64,000 bases of DNA from Arachidicoccus terrestris (GCF_020042345.1 NZ_CP083387.1:3472001-3536000), one strand, 5' to 3'. Shown: positions 15,814 through 25,205, counted from the stretch's first letter. Numbers and translations are program-made. The notes: generated from the letters alone by a model not told the origin.

Positions 15814-17058
15814 ATGATTAAGATGTCTACAATATTAACCTCATCAGAAATAAAAGAGATCCGCAGGGACTTTCCCCTGCTGGAACAAAACATATATGAC
15901 CACCCGCTGGTTTATCTGGACAATGCGGCTACTACACAGAAACCCCGCCAGGTGCTGAACCAGCTTGAACGGTATTACAGGCAATATAATAGCAATGTCC
16001 ACAGAGGGGTACATCATCTAAGTCAAGTGGCGACAGATGCTTATGAAGAAGCAAGAAAAACAGTCGCTGCCTATATTGATGCCGGTGATGATAAAGAAGT
16101 CATTTTTACCAAAGGGACCACAGATGGAATCAATCTGGTCGCCAGCAGTTTTGGCAGAACCTTTTTGCAACAAGGCGATAGTGTGATGATTACTGCTATG
16201 GAACACCATTCTAATATTGTTCCCTGGCAGATGATCTGTGAAGAGCGAGGCGCTATCTTAAAAGTCATTCCGTTTAATACATATGGCGAATTAGAGCTGG
16301 ATAGAATGGATGAATTACTGGATGATTCCGTTAAGATAATAGCACTGACTTACGTATCCAACTCACTGGCTACAGTCAATCCGGTTAAAAAGATCATCGC
16401 TACAGCCCATGAGAAAAATATTCCGGTATTGTTGGACGGTGCACAGGCAGTTCAACACATGCCGGTCTCGGTAAGAGACCTGGATGTCGACTTTATGGTC
16501 TTTTCCGGTCATAAGATCTATGGACCTACAGGCATCGGTATTCTTTATGGTAAGCAAGAGTGGCTGGATAAACTACCGCCTTACCAAGGCGGAGGGGATA
16601 TGATCAAAACCGTTACCCTGGAAAAAACGGTCTACAATGAGTTGCCTTTTAAATTTGAGGCGGGAACACCGGATATATCCGGTGCGATTGGTCTGGCGGC
16701 CGCCTTAAAATATGTCGAAGATATTGGTATTGACCGAATTCATGATACGGAAGCCGCTCTGATGGAATATGGGCTGACCCGTCTGCAGTCTATTGCTGGA
16801 TTTAGGCTGATCGGACAGGCAAAAGACCGTGCAGGAGTAATCTCCTTTCTTCTGGGAACAGCACACCCTTTTGACACCGGGGAGCTGTTAGATAAACAAG
16901 GTATTGCTGTTAGAACCGGGCATCATTGCTGTCAGCCGGTGATGGATATATTCGGTATTCCCGGTACGGTGAGGGCGTCCTTTGCGTTTTATAATACAAA
17001 TGAAGAAATTGATGCCTTGTTTAAAGGACTGGAAAGGGCTGCAAGGATTTTACTGTAA
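15814..17058 (+). CDS. sufS: group II cysteine desulfurase SufS
   Basis: The 414-residue PLP enzyme removes sulfur from cysteine to give alanine and a protein persulfide. VYLDNAATTQKPRQVL opens the fold; TAMEHHSNIVPWQ and VDFMVFSGHKIYGPTGIG contain the cofactor contacts, with Lys in SGHK as the Schiff-base lysine. RTGHHCCQP carries the catalytic cysteine and the RxGHHC pattern that marks group II (SufS) rather than IscS. The start may be 15814 or the ATG three codons later. It is followed by sufE, its activator. Confidence 0.95.
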   Translation: MIKMSTILTSSEIKEIRRDFPLLEQNIYDHPLVYLDNAATTQKPRQVLNQLERYYRQYNSNVHRGVHHLSQVATDAYEEARKTVAAYIDAGDDKEVIFTKGTTDGINLVASSFGRTFLQQGDSVMITAMEHHSNIVPWQMICEERGAILKVIPFNTYGELELDRMDELLDDSVKIIALTYVSNSLATVNPVKKIIATAHEKNIPVLLDGAQAVQHMPVSVRDLDVDFMVFSGHKIYGPTGIGILYGKQEWLDKLPPYQGGGDMIKTVTLEKTVYNELPFKFEAGTPDISGAIGLAAALKYVEDIGIDRIHDTEAALMEYGLTRLQSIAGFRLIGQAKDRAGVISFLLGTAHPFDTGELLDKQGIAVRTGHHCCQPVMDIFGIPGTVRASFAFYNTNEEIDALFKGLERAARILL

Positions 17059-17099
17059 AAGAAGTGTTCAATAAAAATACGCTGGAATTAATATTAAAA

Positions 17100-17543
17100 A
17101 TGGCAACAGAAAATATAAATAATACGATAGAGGCCGCTCAGGAAGAGATCATTGAAGAATTTGCCTTTCTAACTGACTGGATGGATAAATATGAAATGAT
17201 CATTCAAATGGGTAAGGAATTGCCGATGATTGATGAACAATATAAGCTGCCGGAAAATCTGATTAAAGGCTGCCAGTCACAAGTCTGGCTACATGCGGAT
17301 TTTAAGGATGGAAAATTGTATTTTACGGCGGATAGTGATGCATTGATTACTAAGGGATTGGTAGCCCTGGTTGTCCGGGTCCTTTCGGGGCATACACCCA
17401 AGGAAATCATTGCCAGTGATTTGCATTTTGTGGATGATATTGGCCTGAAAAGTCATTTGTCCCCTACCAGGTCCAACGGCTTACTTTCCATGTTAAAGCA
17501 AATCAAGCATTATGCGATTGCGTTTAACACCTTACAGCATTAA
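17100..17543 (+). CDS. sufE: sulfur acceptor protein SufE
   Basis: Starting at the ATG at 17100 the protein is 147 residues, normal for SufE; a GTG at 17064 in the same frame would add 12 residues without family support. The key motif is LIKGCQSQVWLHA, whose cysteine takes persulfide sulfur from SufS and hands it to SufB. The C-terminal half contains GLVALVVRVLSGHTPKEI and SPTRSNGLLSML, both family blocks. It lies 41 bases after sufS, consistent with co-expression of the pair. Confidence 0.94.
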   Translation: MATENINNTIEAAQEEIIEEFAFLTDWMDKYEMIIQMGKELPMIDEQYKLPENLIKGCQSQVWLHADFKDGKLYFTADSDALITKGLVALVVRVLSGHTPKEIIASDLHFVDDIGLKSHLSPTRSNGLLSMLKQIKHYAIAFNTLQH

Positions 17544-17588
17544 CTGGTGCAGATAACTCCGGTATTTTTTTGATTAAAAAGAACAGCT

Positions 17589-17903
17589 ATGTCAAACGAA
17601 ATTACACTTAGAGATCAGATAGAAGATACATTACGTACAGTATACGACCCCGAAATCCCCTGCAATATCATGGAACTGGGACTGGTGTATAAAATTGAAG
17701 TAAAGGAAGATAATGTTGTATTTATTACCATGACGCTTACAGCGCCTAATTGCCCTGTTGCAGGTGATATTGTCAATGAAGTCCAACAAAAAGTTCAAGA
17801 TATCCAGGGTGTCAAAGAAGCGCATATTCAACTCACTTTTGATCCCGCATGGGACAAAGACATGATGAGCGATGAAGCGAAACTGGAACTTGGATTTATG
17901 TAA
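17589..17903 (+). CDS. sufT: MIP18/DUF59 family Fe-S assembly factor SufT
   Basis: The 104-residue product has the DUF59 pattern: TVYDPEIPCNIMELGLVYKI, then MTLTAPNCPVAGDIVNEVQ with the conserved cysteine, and a C-terminal LTFDPAWDKDMMSDEAKLEL. Proteins of this family (SufT, PaaD, human CIA2) help mature Fe-S proteins. It is the last recognisable gene of the suf operon, 45 bases after sufE. Confidence 0.88.
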   Translation: MSNEITLRDQIEDTLRTVYDPEIPCNIMELGLVYKIEVKEDNVVFITMTLTAPNCPVAGDIVNEVQQKVQDIQGVKEAHIQLTFDPAWDKDMMSDEAKLELGFM

Positions 17904-17922
17904 AATTTAAAGACAAGATTAC

Positions 17923-18369
17923 TTGAATAAAACCCTGTTTCTCATATTTATTGTTGTATTTGGGTTATATATCCCATTTAGCCGGACACCGGATTACTTT
18001 GATGGTCTGAAAACACCGGCTACGATTCGGTACAAGTTAGATAGCAATAGTCATAAACAGGCACCGTTCGCAGAATATACACTTAATGGTCAGACCAACT
18101 ACAGTGTGCCTGCGGGTTATCTGTTCAGATCATATAAGGAAGGTGAAAAGGTAGTCGTTATCTATGAAAATGCACGACCACAACAAGGGGCAATATATAG
18201 CTGGTGGGGGTATTGGATTACATGGAAGGAACTGCTGTTTTGCCTGGTAGGATATATCGTGCTATTCCAGGCGGCAAAATCAATTGTAAATGAGCCCGCT
18301 CCTGAAGCCATGCAAGAGCTCAGGGATCATGAGAAAAAGCCGAAGATCAGAAAACGACGATATAAGTAA
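17923..18369 (+). CDS. two-pass membrane protein, DUF3592-like
   Basis: This 148-residue protein starts at a TTG 19 bases after sufT. It has an N-terminal membrane segment (TLFLIFIVVFGLYIPF), an extracytoplasmic domain with beta-rich sequence including VPAGYLFRSYKEGEKVVVIY, and a second membrane segment (ELLFCLVGYIVLFQAA, about residues 104-119). The basic C-terminal tail would be cytoplasmic. The layout and the YxxGxxVxVxYxxxxP pattern fit DUF3592. Its function is unknown; being cotranscribed with suf does not by itself imply a role in Fe-S assembly. Confidence 0.6.
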   Translation: MNKTLFLIFIVVFGLYIPFSRTPDYFDGLKTPATIRYKLDSNSHKQAPFAEYTLNGQTNYSVPAGYLFRSYKEGEKVVVIYENARPQQGAIYSWWGYWITWKELLFCLVGYIVLFQAAKSIVNEPAPEAMQELRDHEKKPKIRKRRYK

Positions 18370-18519
18370 GTACTATTGTATACTCCTTGCAATTATGATA
18401 GGTTAAGGTAGCCGCAATTGATATATCTGGTTTTGCTCCAAATTTGCCAGAAATGGGCCTGCCATTAAAAGAAATTAAAAATTTTGCCGTTATTTTTTAT
18501 TTTATTAATAATTCTCCTT

Positions 18520-18544
18520 TATCTTAGCCAACGTAAACGTTTGC
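18520..18544 (+). promoter_or_regulatory. promoter -7 element and LacI-type operator before the regulator gene
   Basis: TATCTTAG at 18520-18527 is one base off TAnnTTTG. Just downstream, GTAAACGTTTGC (18533-18544) is a near-perfect palindrome (10 of 12 positions) with the central CG typical of LacI/GalR/PurR operators. It would cover the transcription start, which fits autorepression by the LacI-type protein encoded at 18549. Confidence 0.55.
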
Positions 18545-18548
18545 ATAG

Positions 18549-19586
18549 GTGAATAAAAAAATAACAATTACCGATTTAGCAGAATATCTGGGAACCACCC
18601 CCGGAACTGTCTCTCGTGCGCTAAATAACCATCCGGCTATCAGTGACGCTATGAAAAAAAAGGTGCATGAACTGGCGGACAAGATGCATTATAAACGCAA
18701 CCAGATCGCTTCTTCACTCAGGTTAGGCAAATCTTATACCATAGGTGTGCTGATCCCAAGTGCAGACATCAACTTTTTTGGTTCAGTCGTACATGGTATA
18801 GAAAGTGTGGCTAATGAAAATGGCTACCGCATCTTGTTATTTCAGACGAATGAAAGTTACAAATCAGAGATGGAAGGGCTGGAGGCTCTGCTTTCTGCAC
18901 ATGTGGATGGTATTCTGGTGTCTATTGCCAAGGAAACCATCGATTATGGTCACTTTACTGCCGCCAGAGACATTGGTATGCCGTTGGTATTCTTTGACCG
19001 GGCCAAGGAAGGGCTGGATATTTCCTCGGTGGTGATCGATGATTTTAACGGAGCTTATTTGGCTACTGAGCATCTGATTGAACAAGGCTACGAAAGAATA
19101 GCACATATTGGCGGACAACAACACATAAAAGCATTTAACGATCGGTTTAATGGTTACAAGGCCGCACTTAAGAAATATAAAATGCCCTTTAAAAAGTCCT
19201 GGCTTTTTGATGGAGATGTTTCCATCGCTGCAGGAAAGGAAGCGATCAATTATTTCTTTAAACAAAAAGAGGTACCGGACGCTGTCTTTGCGGTCGAAGA
19301 TTACTCTGCGTTAGGAGCTATTAAAGAGTTAAAAAGCAGAAAGATCTGCGTGCCGGACGCATTTGGTGTTTTTGGATTTGCCAATGAGTTATTTGCCGAA
19401 CATTTAACGCCCAGCCTCTCGTCAGTAGACCAACAAACTGTTATGATGGGTAAAGAGGCGATGAGCTTATTGTTATCCATTATTGATGCAAAAAAAGGGC
19501 AGCCTGCCTGCAAAAGTATTATTTTAAATCCCCTGTTATACAAAAGAGAGTCCTCTCAAAGAAAATCCAATCATCAAAGCATATAA
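18549..19586 (+). CDS. LacI/GalR-family transcriptional regulator
   Basis: The 345-residue protein starts with GTG. Its N terminus is a LacI helix-turn-helix: ITDLAEYLGTTPGTVSRALN, with the hinge helix near YKRNQIASSLRLG. The rest is the periplasmic-binding-protein-like ligand domain (YTIGVLIPSADINFFGSVV, VFFDRAKEGLDISSVVID, EHLTPSLSSVDQQ). It probably represses sugar-use genes until an inducer binds. A galactokinase gene begins 9 bases after its stop, so galactose or a derivative is the likely signal. A LacI-type palindrome lies immediately before its own start. Confidence 0.9.
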   Translation: MNKKITITDLAEYLGTTPGTVSRALNNHPAISDAMKKKVHELADKMHYKRNQIASSLRLGKSYTIGVLIPSADINFFGSVVHGIESVANENGYRILLFQTNESYKSEMEGLEALLSAHVDGILVSIAKETIDYGHFTAARDIGMPLVFFDRAKEGLDISSVVIDDFNGAYLATEHLIEQGYERIAHIGGQQHIKAFNDRFNGYKAALKKYKMPFKKSWLFDGDVSIAAGKEAINYFFKQKEVPDAVFAVEDYSALGAIKELKSRKICVPDAFGVFGFANELFAEHLTPSLSSVDQQTVMMGKEAMSLLLSIIDAKKGQPACKSIILNPLLYKRESSQRKSNHQSI

Positions 19587-19595
19587 GTTAAACAA

Positions 19596-20777
19596 ATGCA
19601 TTCCATCATTAATAACATTCAACAAAAATTTGAAGAGAAATTTCAGGAAAGACCGCTGATCATACGAGCCCCAGGCAGAGTAAACCTCATAGGAGAGCAT
19701 ACCGACTACAATGACGGTTTTGTGTTACCTGCGGCGATCAATAAAGCGATTTATTTAGGTATGTCCGCAAGACAGGATGATCGTATTGAACTGGTTGCGG
19801 TTGACCTGAATGAGTCCTATACGGGCAGCGTTAACAATATCGAACAAAATAACCAACACTGGACCCTTTACATTTTGGGTGTCGTGGATCAATTGCAGAA
19901 AGCCGGCCTGAAGGTCGGTGGGTTCAATTGCATCTTTAGCGGAGATATTCCACTTGGAGCCGGATTATCTTCCTCTGCTGCTTTGGAATGTGGGGTTGCC
20001 TTTGGTTTGAATGAACTCTTTTCACTCGAGCTGGATAAAGTCCATATGGTGAAGATCGCACAGTGCGCCGAGAATGAATTTGTCGGTGTCCAATGCGGCA
20101 TTATGGATCAGTTTGCTTCCATGATGGGTAAGAAAAATTTTGTAATACAACTGGATTGTCGGTCTCTGGATTATAGTTATAACCCTATTGAGATGGAGGG
20201 AGTAGACATTGTTTTATTTGATAGCTGTGTCAGTCATTCTCTGGCCTCTTCTGAGTACAATACCCGCAGACAACAGTGTGAACAGGGCGTACAGTTGATC
20301 CGACAAAAATATCCGGAAGTAAAAACACTCAGAGATGCCACTCAGGAAATGTTGGATGAACTGGTAAAAGATCAGGATCCCGTGGTATATCGAAGATGTC
20401 GCTATGTCGTTCAGGAAAACAGACGGTTGCTGGAAGGCTGTGAAGATCTCAGAAGAGGCGATGTCGCTTCATTTGGCCAGAAAATGTTTGCTACACACGA
20501 CGGCCTGAGCAAAAATTATGAGGTAAGTTGCCCAGAACTGGATTTTTTGATCGACTGCGTTAAAGGTCATCCTGACGTGTTGGGGGCCCGTATGATGGGT
20601 GGTGGTTTTGGGGGATGTACGATTAATCTGGTCAGAAAGGAAGCGATCCCCGAGCTGATCAGGAGCGTTTCTCAAAAATATGAGGCAGCTATGGGTAAAA
20701 CACCCAAAGTATATGTGGCAGAAACAGAGGCAGGCGTAAGTGTCGTACAGCAACAAGAGACTGCCGCGGCAGATTAG
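19596..20777 (+). CDS. galK: galactokinase
   Basis: The 393-residue GHMP kinase has all three family motifs: APGRVNLIGEHTDYNDGFV (substrate-binding, galactokinase-specific), PLGAGLSSSAALECG (ATP loop) and GARMMGGGFGGCTINLV near the C terminus. GIMDQFASMMG includes the catalytic aspartate. It phosphorylates alpha-D-galactose to galactose 1-phosphate, the first Leloir step. It is tightly linked to the LacI regulator upstream and to a sodium/sugar symporter 116 bases downstream. No galT or galE is present in the window. Confidence 0.96.
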   Translation: MHSIINNIQQKFEEKFQERPLIIRAPGRVNLIGEHTDYNDGFVLPAAINKAIYLGMSARQDDRIELVAVDLNESYTGSVNNIEQNNQHWTLYILGVVDQLQKAGLKVGGFNCIFSGDIPLGAGLSSSAALECGVAFGLNELFSLELDKVHMVKIAQCAENEFVGVQCGIMDQFASMMGKKNFVIQLDCRSLDYSYNPIEMEGVDIVLFDSCVSHSLASSEYNTRRQQCEQGVQLIRQKYPEVKTLRDATQEMLDELVKDQDPVVYRRCRYVVQENRRLLEGCEDLRRGDVASFGQKMFATHDGLSKNYEVSCPELDFLIDCVKGHPDVLGARMMGGGFGGCTINLVRKEAIPELIRSVSQKYEAAMGKTPKVYVAETEAGVSVVQQQETAAAD

Positions 20778-20893
20778 AGACTGACTAAATTCAATCTATT
20801 ATTGCATCCTTTTAATAAAATCAAAATCTGTAAAGCAGGCCATGCTTTAAAATCCCGAAAGGATCATAAGGCATTGTCTTAAACTTTAAACCA

Positions 20894-22573
20894 ATGAAAT
20901 TAGAACTGAATCTGGTCGATTACCTGGTCATTCTGACCTATTTCGTTTTTGTACTGGGCATCGGGTATGTGCTCAAACGAAAAATGAAAACCTCAAATGA
21001 CTTCTTAATGAGCGGTCGGTCAATCCCCATGTGGGTGGCCTCTCTGGCCTTTATTTCAGCCAATCTGGGCGCACAGGAAGTATTGGGGATGGCTGCTTCC
21101 GGGGCCAAGTATGGCCTCTTTACTACTCATTTTTACTGGTTGGGGGCAGCCATTGCCATGGTATTCTTGGGCATATTTATGATGCCGTTTTATTATGGCA
21201 GTAAGGCAAGGAGCGTACCCGAATATCTGGCCCTGCGTTATGATGAAAAAACAAGAGGTTTTAATGCCATTACTTTTGCCATCATGACCATTTTCTCATC
21301 CGGTATTTCTCTGTACGCCCTGGCTATTCTTTTAGAAGCCATGTTGGGCTGGAGTTTTAGCTCTTCTATTATTGTCGCTTCCATTATCGTATTGGGTTAT
21401 ACCTATTTGGGAGGGCTTACCTCTGCGGTCTATAATGAAGTACTACAGTTCTTTTTAATAGTTCTGGGTATCGCCCCATTAGTATATATCGGCCTGCATC
21501 ATGTGGGTGGCTGGGAAGGTATCAAGACTAGTCTGGAAGGCACGAATTTACTGCATGTCTGGAAAGGGATGGGCAGTGCAGCAACCAATCCGTTAGGCAC
21601 CAATTATGGAAGCCTCATCTTTGGACTCGGTTTTGTATTGGCCTTTGGGTATTGGTGTACGGATTTTCTGGTGGTGCAAAGGGCAATGGTTACCAAAAAC
21701 ATCAACGATGCGCAGATGACACCCATCTATGCAGCCATACCTAAGATTTTCATGCCGGTTATCGTGATTTTGCCGGGCATTATTGCCCTGGTGTTGATGA
21801 AAACCGATGCCAGCTATACACTCCCTATGGCAAAGGGAGGTGGTTACGATTATAACATGACACTTCCTTCACTGTTACAGCATTTTTATCCCAACGGTTT
21901 ACTGGGAGTGGGCTTAACCGCACTTATCGCTTCTTTTATGAGCGGTATGGCCGGTAATGTGACAGCCTTTAATACAGTATTTACTTTTGATATCTATCAG
22001 TCCTATATTAAAAAGGGTGCCTCGGATAAGCATTATCTGAATGTAGGCAAAGCTGTGACGGTGTTTGGCATCGCTGCTTCGGTAGCGACCGCTTATCTGG
22101 CTCGTAGCTTTGACAATATCATGGACTTTTTGCAATTGGTGTTCGGCTTTATCAATGCACCGCTATTCGCTACATTCTTTCTGGGCATGTTCTGGAAAAA
22201 AGCGACTGCCAATGGCGCTTTCTATGGCCTGATCAGTGGTACCCTTGCAGCGGCCGCAACGCATGGGCTGACAGTTGCAGAAGGTAAAGGGGGATGGCTG
22301 TCTCACCTATTGGGTACGCAACCGCTGTATGAATATGGCTCTTCAATGGGGCAGAATTTCAATATTGCCTCTGTTGCTTTTATCAGTTGCTTTCTGGTGA
22401 CCTGGCTGGTAAGCCTGGGAACAAAACGCCGCAAAGAGTCTGAACTGGTAGGGCTGGTTTATTCTCTTACGGAAAAACAGAATACGGGGCACTATGTCTG
22501 GTACAAGAGCCCGGTGATTGTGGGTTCTCTGGTCGTCATTGCTACCATTATCTTTAATATCATCTTCTATTAA
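20894..22573 (+). CDS. sodium/sugar symporter, SSS (SGLT) family
   Basis: The 559-residue inner-membrane protein has about 14 hydrophobic segments. Family motifs include NDFLMSGRSIPMWVASLAF near the first segments, then SANLGAQEVLGMAASGAKYG and the GYTYLGGLTSAVYNEVLQFF stretch, which is close to the SGLT signature. YWCTDFLVVQRAMVTKN is another typical block. It couples Na+ entry to sugar import. Placement after galK suggests galactose or a galactoside as substrate, though vSGLT-type proteins also take glucose or myo-inositol. A small membrane protein gene starts 11 bases later. Confidence 0.9.
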   Translation: MKLELNLVDYLVILTYFVFVLGIGYVLKRKMKTSNDFLMSGRSIPMWVASLAFISANLGAQEVLGMAASGAKYGLFTTHFYWLGAAIAMVFLGIFMMPFYYGSKARSVPEYLALRYDEKTRGFNAITFAIMTIFSSGISLYALAILLEAMLGWSFSSSIIVASIIVLGYTYLGGLTSAVYNEVLQFFLIVLGIAPLVYIGLHHVGGWEGIKTSLEGTNLLHVWKGMGSAATNPLGTNYGSLIFGLGFVLAFGYWCTDFLVVQRAMVTKNINDAQMTPIYAAIPKIFMPVIVILPGIIALVLMKTDASYTLPMAKGGGYDYNMTLPSLLQHFYPNGLLGVGLTALIASFMSGMAGNVTAFNTVFTFDIYQSYIKKGASDKHYLNVGKAVTVFGIAASVATAYLARSFDNIMDFLQLVFGFINAPLFATFFLGMFWKKATANGAFYGLISGTLAAAATHGLTVAEGKGGWLSHLLGTQPLYEYGSSMGQNFNIASVAFISCFLVTWLVSLGTKRRKESELVGLVYSLTEKQNTGHYVWYKSPVIVGSLVVIATIIFNIIFY

Positions 22574-22584
22574 ACGCATCAATT

Positions 22585-22788
22585 ATGGAAAATAACAGTA
22601 TGGATTTACGCTCCGTTATAGGCTGGTTTTTTATGATCATCAGTATTCTGCTTTTGATTGCCTCTTTTACAACGAAAAACGGCAGTGAGATCAACCGGAT
22701 TACCGGCGTCACTTTTCTGATCTTCGGCGGGGTGATGTATTCCCTGGCACGTTTTAGCAAGAAAAAAGCAAAAACGACAGAGGACTGA
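22585..22788 (+). CDS. small two-helix membrane protein
   Basis: The 67-residue product has two hydrophobic stretches (VIGWFFMIISILLLIASFT and ITGVTFLIFGGVMYSLARF) and a basic tail. It begins 11 bases after the symporter and ends before a strong terminator, so it is the last gene of the galactose-type operon. I do not recognise a family with a known role. It may assist the symporter, but nothing in the sequence shows this. Confidence 0.6.
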   Translation: MENNSMDLRSVIGWFFMIISILLLIASFTTKNGSEINRITGVTFLIFGGVMYSLARFSKKKAKTTED

Positions 22789-22823
22789 GAAGCCCCAGGT
22801 GGTAATTGGTAGTTGAGTGCTTT

Positions 22824-22864
22824 AAAAGGTCCGCCGCTTCTATCATTGAAACGGCGGACCTTTT
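22824..22864. terminator. bidirectional terminator between convergent genes
   Basis: A perfect 13-bp stem (AAAAGGTCCGCCG at 22824-22836 with 22852-22864) has a 15-base loop. The outer A/T blocks give a T run on either strand, so it can serve both the symporter operon and the convergent lipoprotein gene. Confidence 0.8.
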
Positions 22865-22915
22865 AGCTGTAGTATGTTATGTTGGATTGACCTTTACTTG
22901 TAAAGAACAAATGGA

Positions 22916-23434
22916 TTATTTCAGGTTAAATACCCTTCTGACTTCATTGTAATCCTCTTTATTGACATTTTTGTGGGCATTATACAAGGAGCTTGGTATC
23001 GATACAACCTTGATCTGTATCTGATTGCCGTCAAAGGTAGATGGGACACCTGAGTTATCGCTATATGGAACGGCCGTTAATAATACGTAGCCGCCCTGCG
23101 TGTCATCTCCAGATTCCGCCAGAAAATCAAAAGAATGCCCCTTGTCATCTGTCCGGGTCAAACTGGGCGCTAGTTCATAGGAATTACCGCCGTTAAAGGA
23201 ATAATAGATCCAGACAGCACCCATATCGGTTATGGATTCAGTAATTTCAGTCATATCAAAAGTGACGTCATAATTGCCAGCATCATTACTCAACCAGTCT
23301 GAGGACTTGACATTAAAAACAGAAGTCAGAGCCTGGGGATCGTCTGGGTAAACTGGGTCGTTATCTTTGCTACAGCTAAACAGTACCACGCTGGCACAGA
23401 GTATGGCCGCTATGGAAAATAAAGTCCTTTTCAT
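22916..23434 (-). CDS. lipoprotein of unknown function
   Basis: The 172-residue product has a type II signal peptide (MKRTLFSIAAILCASVVLFS, lipid-bearing Cys21). The mature protein is acidic and probably beta-rich, with PDDPQ, SFNGGNSYELAP and the MTEITESITDMGAVWIYYS region. I do not recognise a catalytic motif. Related Bacteroidota lipoproteins of this size are mostly uncharacterised. It is transcribed alone, convergent with the galactose operon. Confidence 0.7.
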   Translation of the reverse strand: MKRTLFSIAAILCASVVLFSCSKDNDPVYPDDPQALTSVFNVKSSDWLSNDAGNYDVTFDMTEITESITDMGAVWIYYSFNGGNSYELAPSLTRTDDKGHSFDFLAESGDDTQGGYVLLTAVPYSDNSGVPSTFDGNQIQIKVVSIPSSLYNAHKNVNKEDYNEVRRVFNLK

Positions 23435-23618
23435 AAAAGTGTTATTTAATGGTTAATGTACTTATTTTATTGAATCCGTTAAAATTGCCCAAACCCGTAA
23501 TTTTCCAGGACGTCCGTCAATATGGGGCATTAATCATGCCTAAATTTCTGATTGTCTGGATTTTTCATCGATCTATCGATTACCTTTTGGATGTTATTTA
23601 TTTACAAAAGATTAATGG

Positions 23619-24851
23619 TTAGTGAAAAAATATATAACCTATTGCGATCGCTCCGAGCACACCCAGGATGTCCGCTGCCAGCCCCACCCAGACCGCATAT
23701 CTGACCTTTTTAATGCCCACACTACCAAAATACAGGGCAATAATGTAAAAAGTTGTGTCAGCTGAGCCGTTAAAGGTACAGGCCAGCTTCCCGACAAAAC
23801 TGTCCGGTCCGAAAGTTTGCATCGTATCAATCATCAGCCCTCTGGCGCCGCTGCCGCTAAATGGTTTCATGATGGCAACAGGCAGGGAAGGTACAAAGTC
23901 CGTATTAAAGCCGATCGCATGAATGATATAGCCGATACCATCTGTCAGGTAGCCCAGTGCTCCACAATCCCTGAATACCCTGATTGCGACCAGCATACCG
24001 ACTAAATAGGGAATGATCTTTACGACGATGACCCAGCCTTCTTTAGCCCCATCAATAAATGTATCGAAGACCGAAACCTTTTTATAGGCTCCTGCTATAA
24101 TGATTAAAATGATTACTAACAACAGCACCAGGCTGCCGGCGATTTTACTAAATACTTCTTTGCCCGCCGTACTCATCGTCCCTACTCCGATCAATAGTCC
24201 GACAATAAGTGCAAATATGCCAAGCAGCCAGCCAATCAGTACAAAATCCCATTTAATTTTTTGTTTGAGACCAGTAACTAAGATTGCCATAAGTGTTGTA
24301 AAAACCGTACCTAATACACAAGGTATAAATATACTGGCGGCTTCCTGGGAGCCGGCAGCCAATCGGTAAGCAATAATTGACAGGGGTATCAATGTAAGCC
24401 CACTGGTATGTAATACCAAAAACATGATCTGGGCATCACTGGCTACGTCTTTTTTAGGATTGAGTTCTTGCAGGCTTTCCATGGCTTTTAAGCCGAACGG
24501 CGTTGCGGCGTTATCCAGCCCCAGCATATTGGCTGAGAAATTCATCACCATTTCTCCCATAGCCGGATGATTTTGCGGCACCTCAGGGAATAAACGACGC
24601 ATAAAAGGGTTTAATATCCTGGCGAGTCTGGCTATCGCGCCTGCCTTTTCTGCGATTTTCATAAGTCCAAGGAAGAAAACCATAGTACCTGCCAGCGGGA
24701 AAGCCACCTGTGTGACAGAAGTCGTGGCACTATCAAAGATGCCATCAGTTAACCTCTTGAAGATCTCGATGTCTCCCAGAAAGAAGAATTTGATCAGCGC
24801 TATCACAAATGCAATGACAAAAAAGGCTATCCAGACAATGTTTAAAGCCAT
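23619..24851 (-). CDS. fused SpmA-SpmB-type membrane protein (nucleoside recognition domain)
   Basis: The 410-residue protein has about ten membrane segments and two Gate/nucleoside-recognition domains. The first half resembles SpmA (MNFSANMLGLDNAATPFGLK) and the second SpmB (AIMKPFSGSGARGLMIDTM and then FVGKLACTFNGSADTTFYII). In Firmicutes these are two separate spore-maturation proteins; fused versions are common in Bacteroidota, which do not sporulate, so the name says little about the role. Transport of a small solute is a reasonable guess. The gene follows a small membrane protein on the same strand, 96 bases apart. Confidence 0.82.
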   Translation of the reverse strand: MALNIVWIAFFVIAFVIALIKFFFLGDIEIFKRLTDGIFDSATTSVTQVAFPLAGTMVFFLGLMKIAEKAGAIARLARILNPFMRRLFPEVPQNHPAMGEMVMNFSANMLGLDNAATPFGLKAMESLQELNPKKDVASDAQIMFLVLHTSGLTLIPLSIIAYRLAAGSQEAASIFIPCVLGTVFTTLMAILVTGLKQKIKWDFVLIGWLLGIFALIVGLLIGVGTMSTAGKEVFSKIAGSLVLLLVIILIIIAGAYKKVSVFDTFIDGAKEGWVIVVKIIPYLVGMLVAIRVFRDCGALGYLTDGIGYIIHAIGFNTDFVPSLPVAIMKPFSGSGARGLMIDTMQTFGPDSFVGKLACTFNGSADTTFYIIALYFGSVGIKKVRYAVWVGLAADILGVLGAIAIGYIFFH

Positions 24852-24947
24852 GTATGCTGCTTAAGTTATTGATTTTGTAAAAATAGTGGATTTATAAGGT
24901 AAGCCAAAAATGAATTCGACTATTTACATCGTCGGTAAAGCTACTGG

Positions 24948-25205
24948 CTACATTTTGTCCTTTTCCTTGTTTTTGAGGTAGTTTTTGCGTAGTTGATTTA
25001 CATTAATGAGTATTGCGATCACAAATACAGCCAATACCAAAAAGAATTTATCCGAATATCGCTGGCCCTCATGGTAAAGAAACATCATAAAAATGCAGAT
25101 TGCACCGATTAAAAGCATAAGCCAGCAATAAATATTGCTATGGGTCACTTTCTCAATTCTTTCCTTGAGGTCGAATGGTTGCTCCGTGTGCGGATCTGTA
25201 GACAT
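24948..25205 (-). CDS. small two-helix membrane protein
   Basis: The 85-residue protein has a charged N terminus, two membrane segments (YCWLMLLIGAICIFMMFLY and FFLVLAVFVIAILINV) and a Lys/Asn-rich tail. It lies just upstream of the SpmA-SpmB fusion on the same strand and may share a transcript. No family with known function is recognised. Confidence 0.6.
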   Translation of the reverse strand: MSTDPHTEQPFDLKERIEKVTHSNIYCWLMLLIGAICIFMMFLYHEGQRYSDKFFLVLAVFVIAILINVNQLRKNYLKNKEKDKM

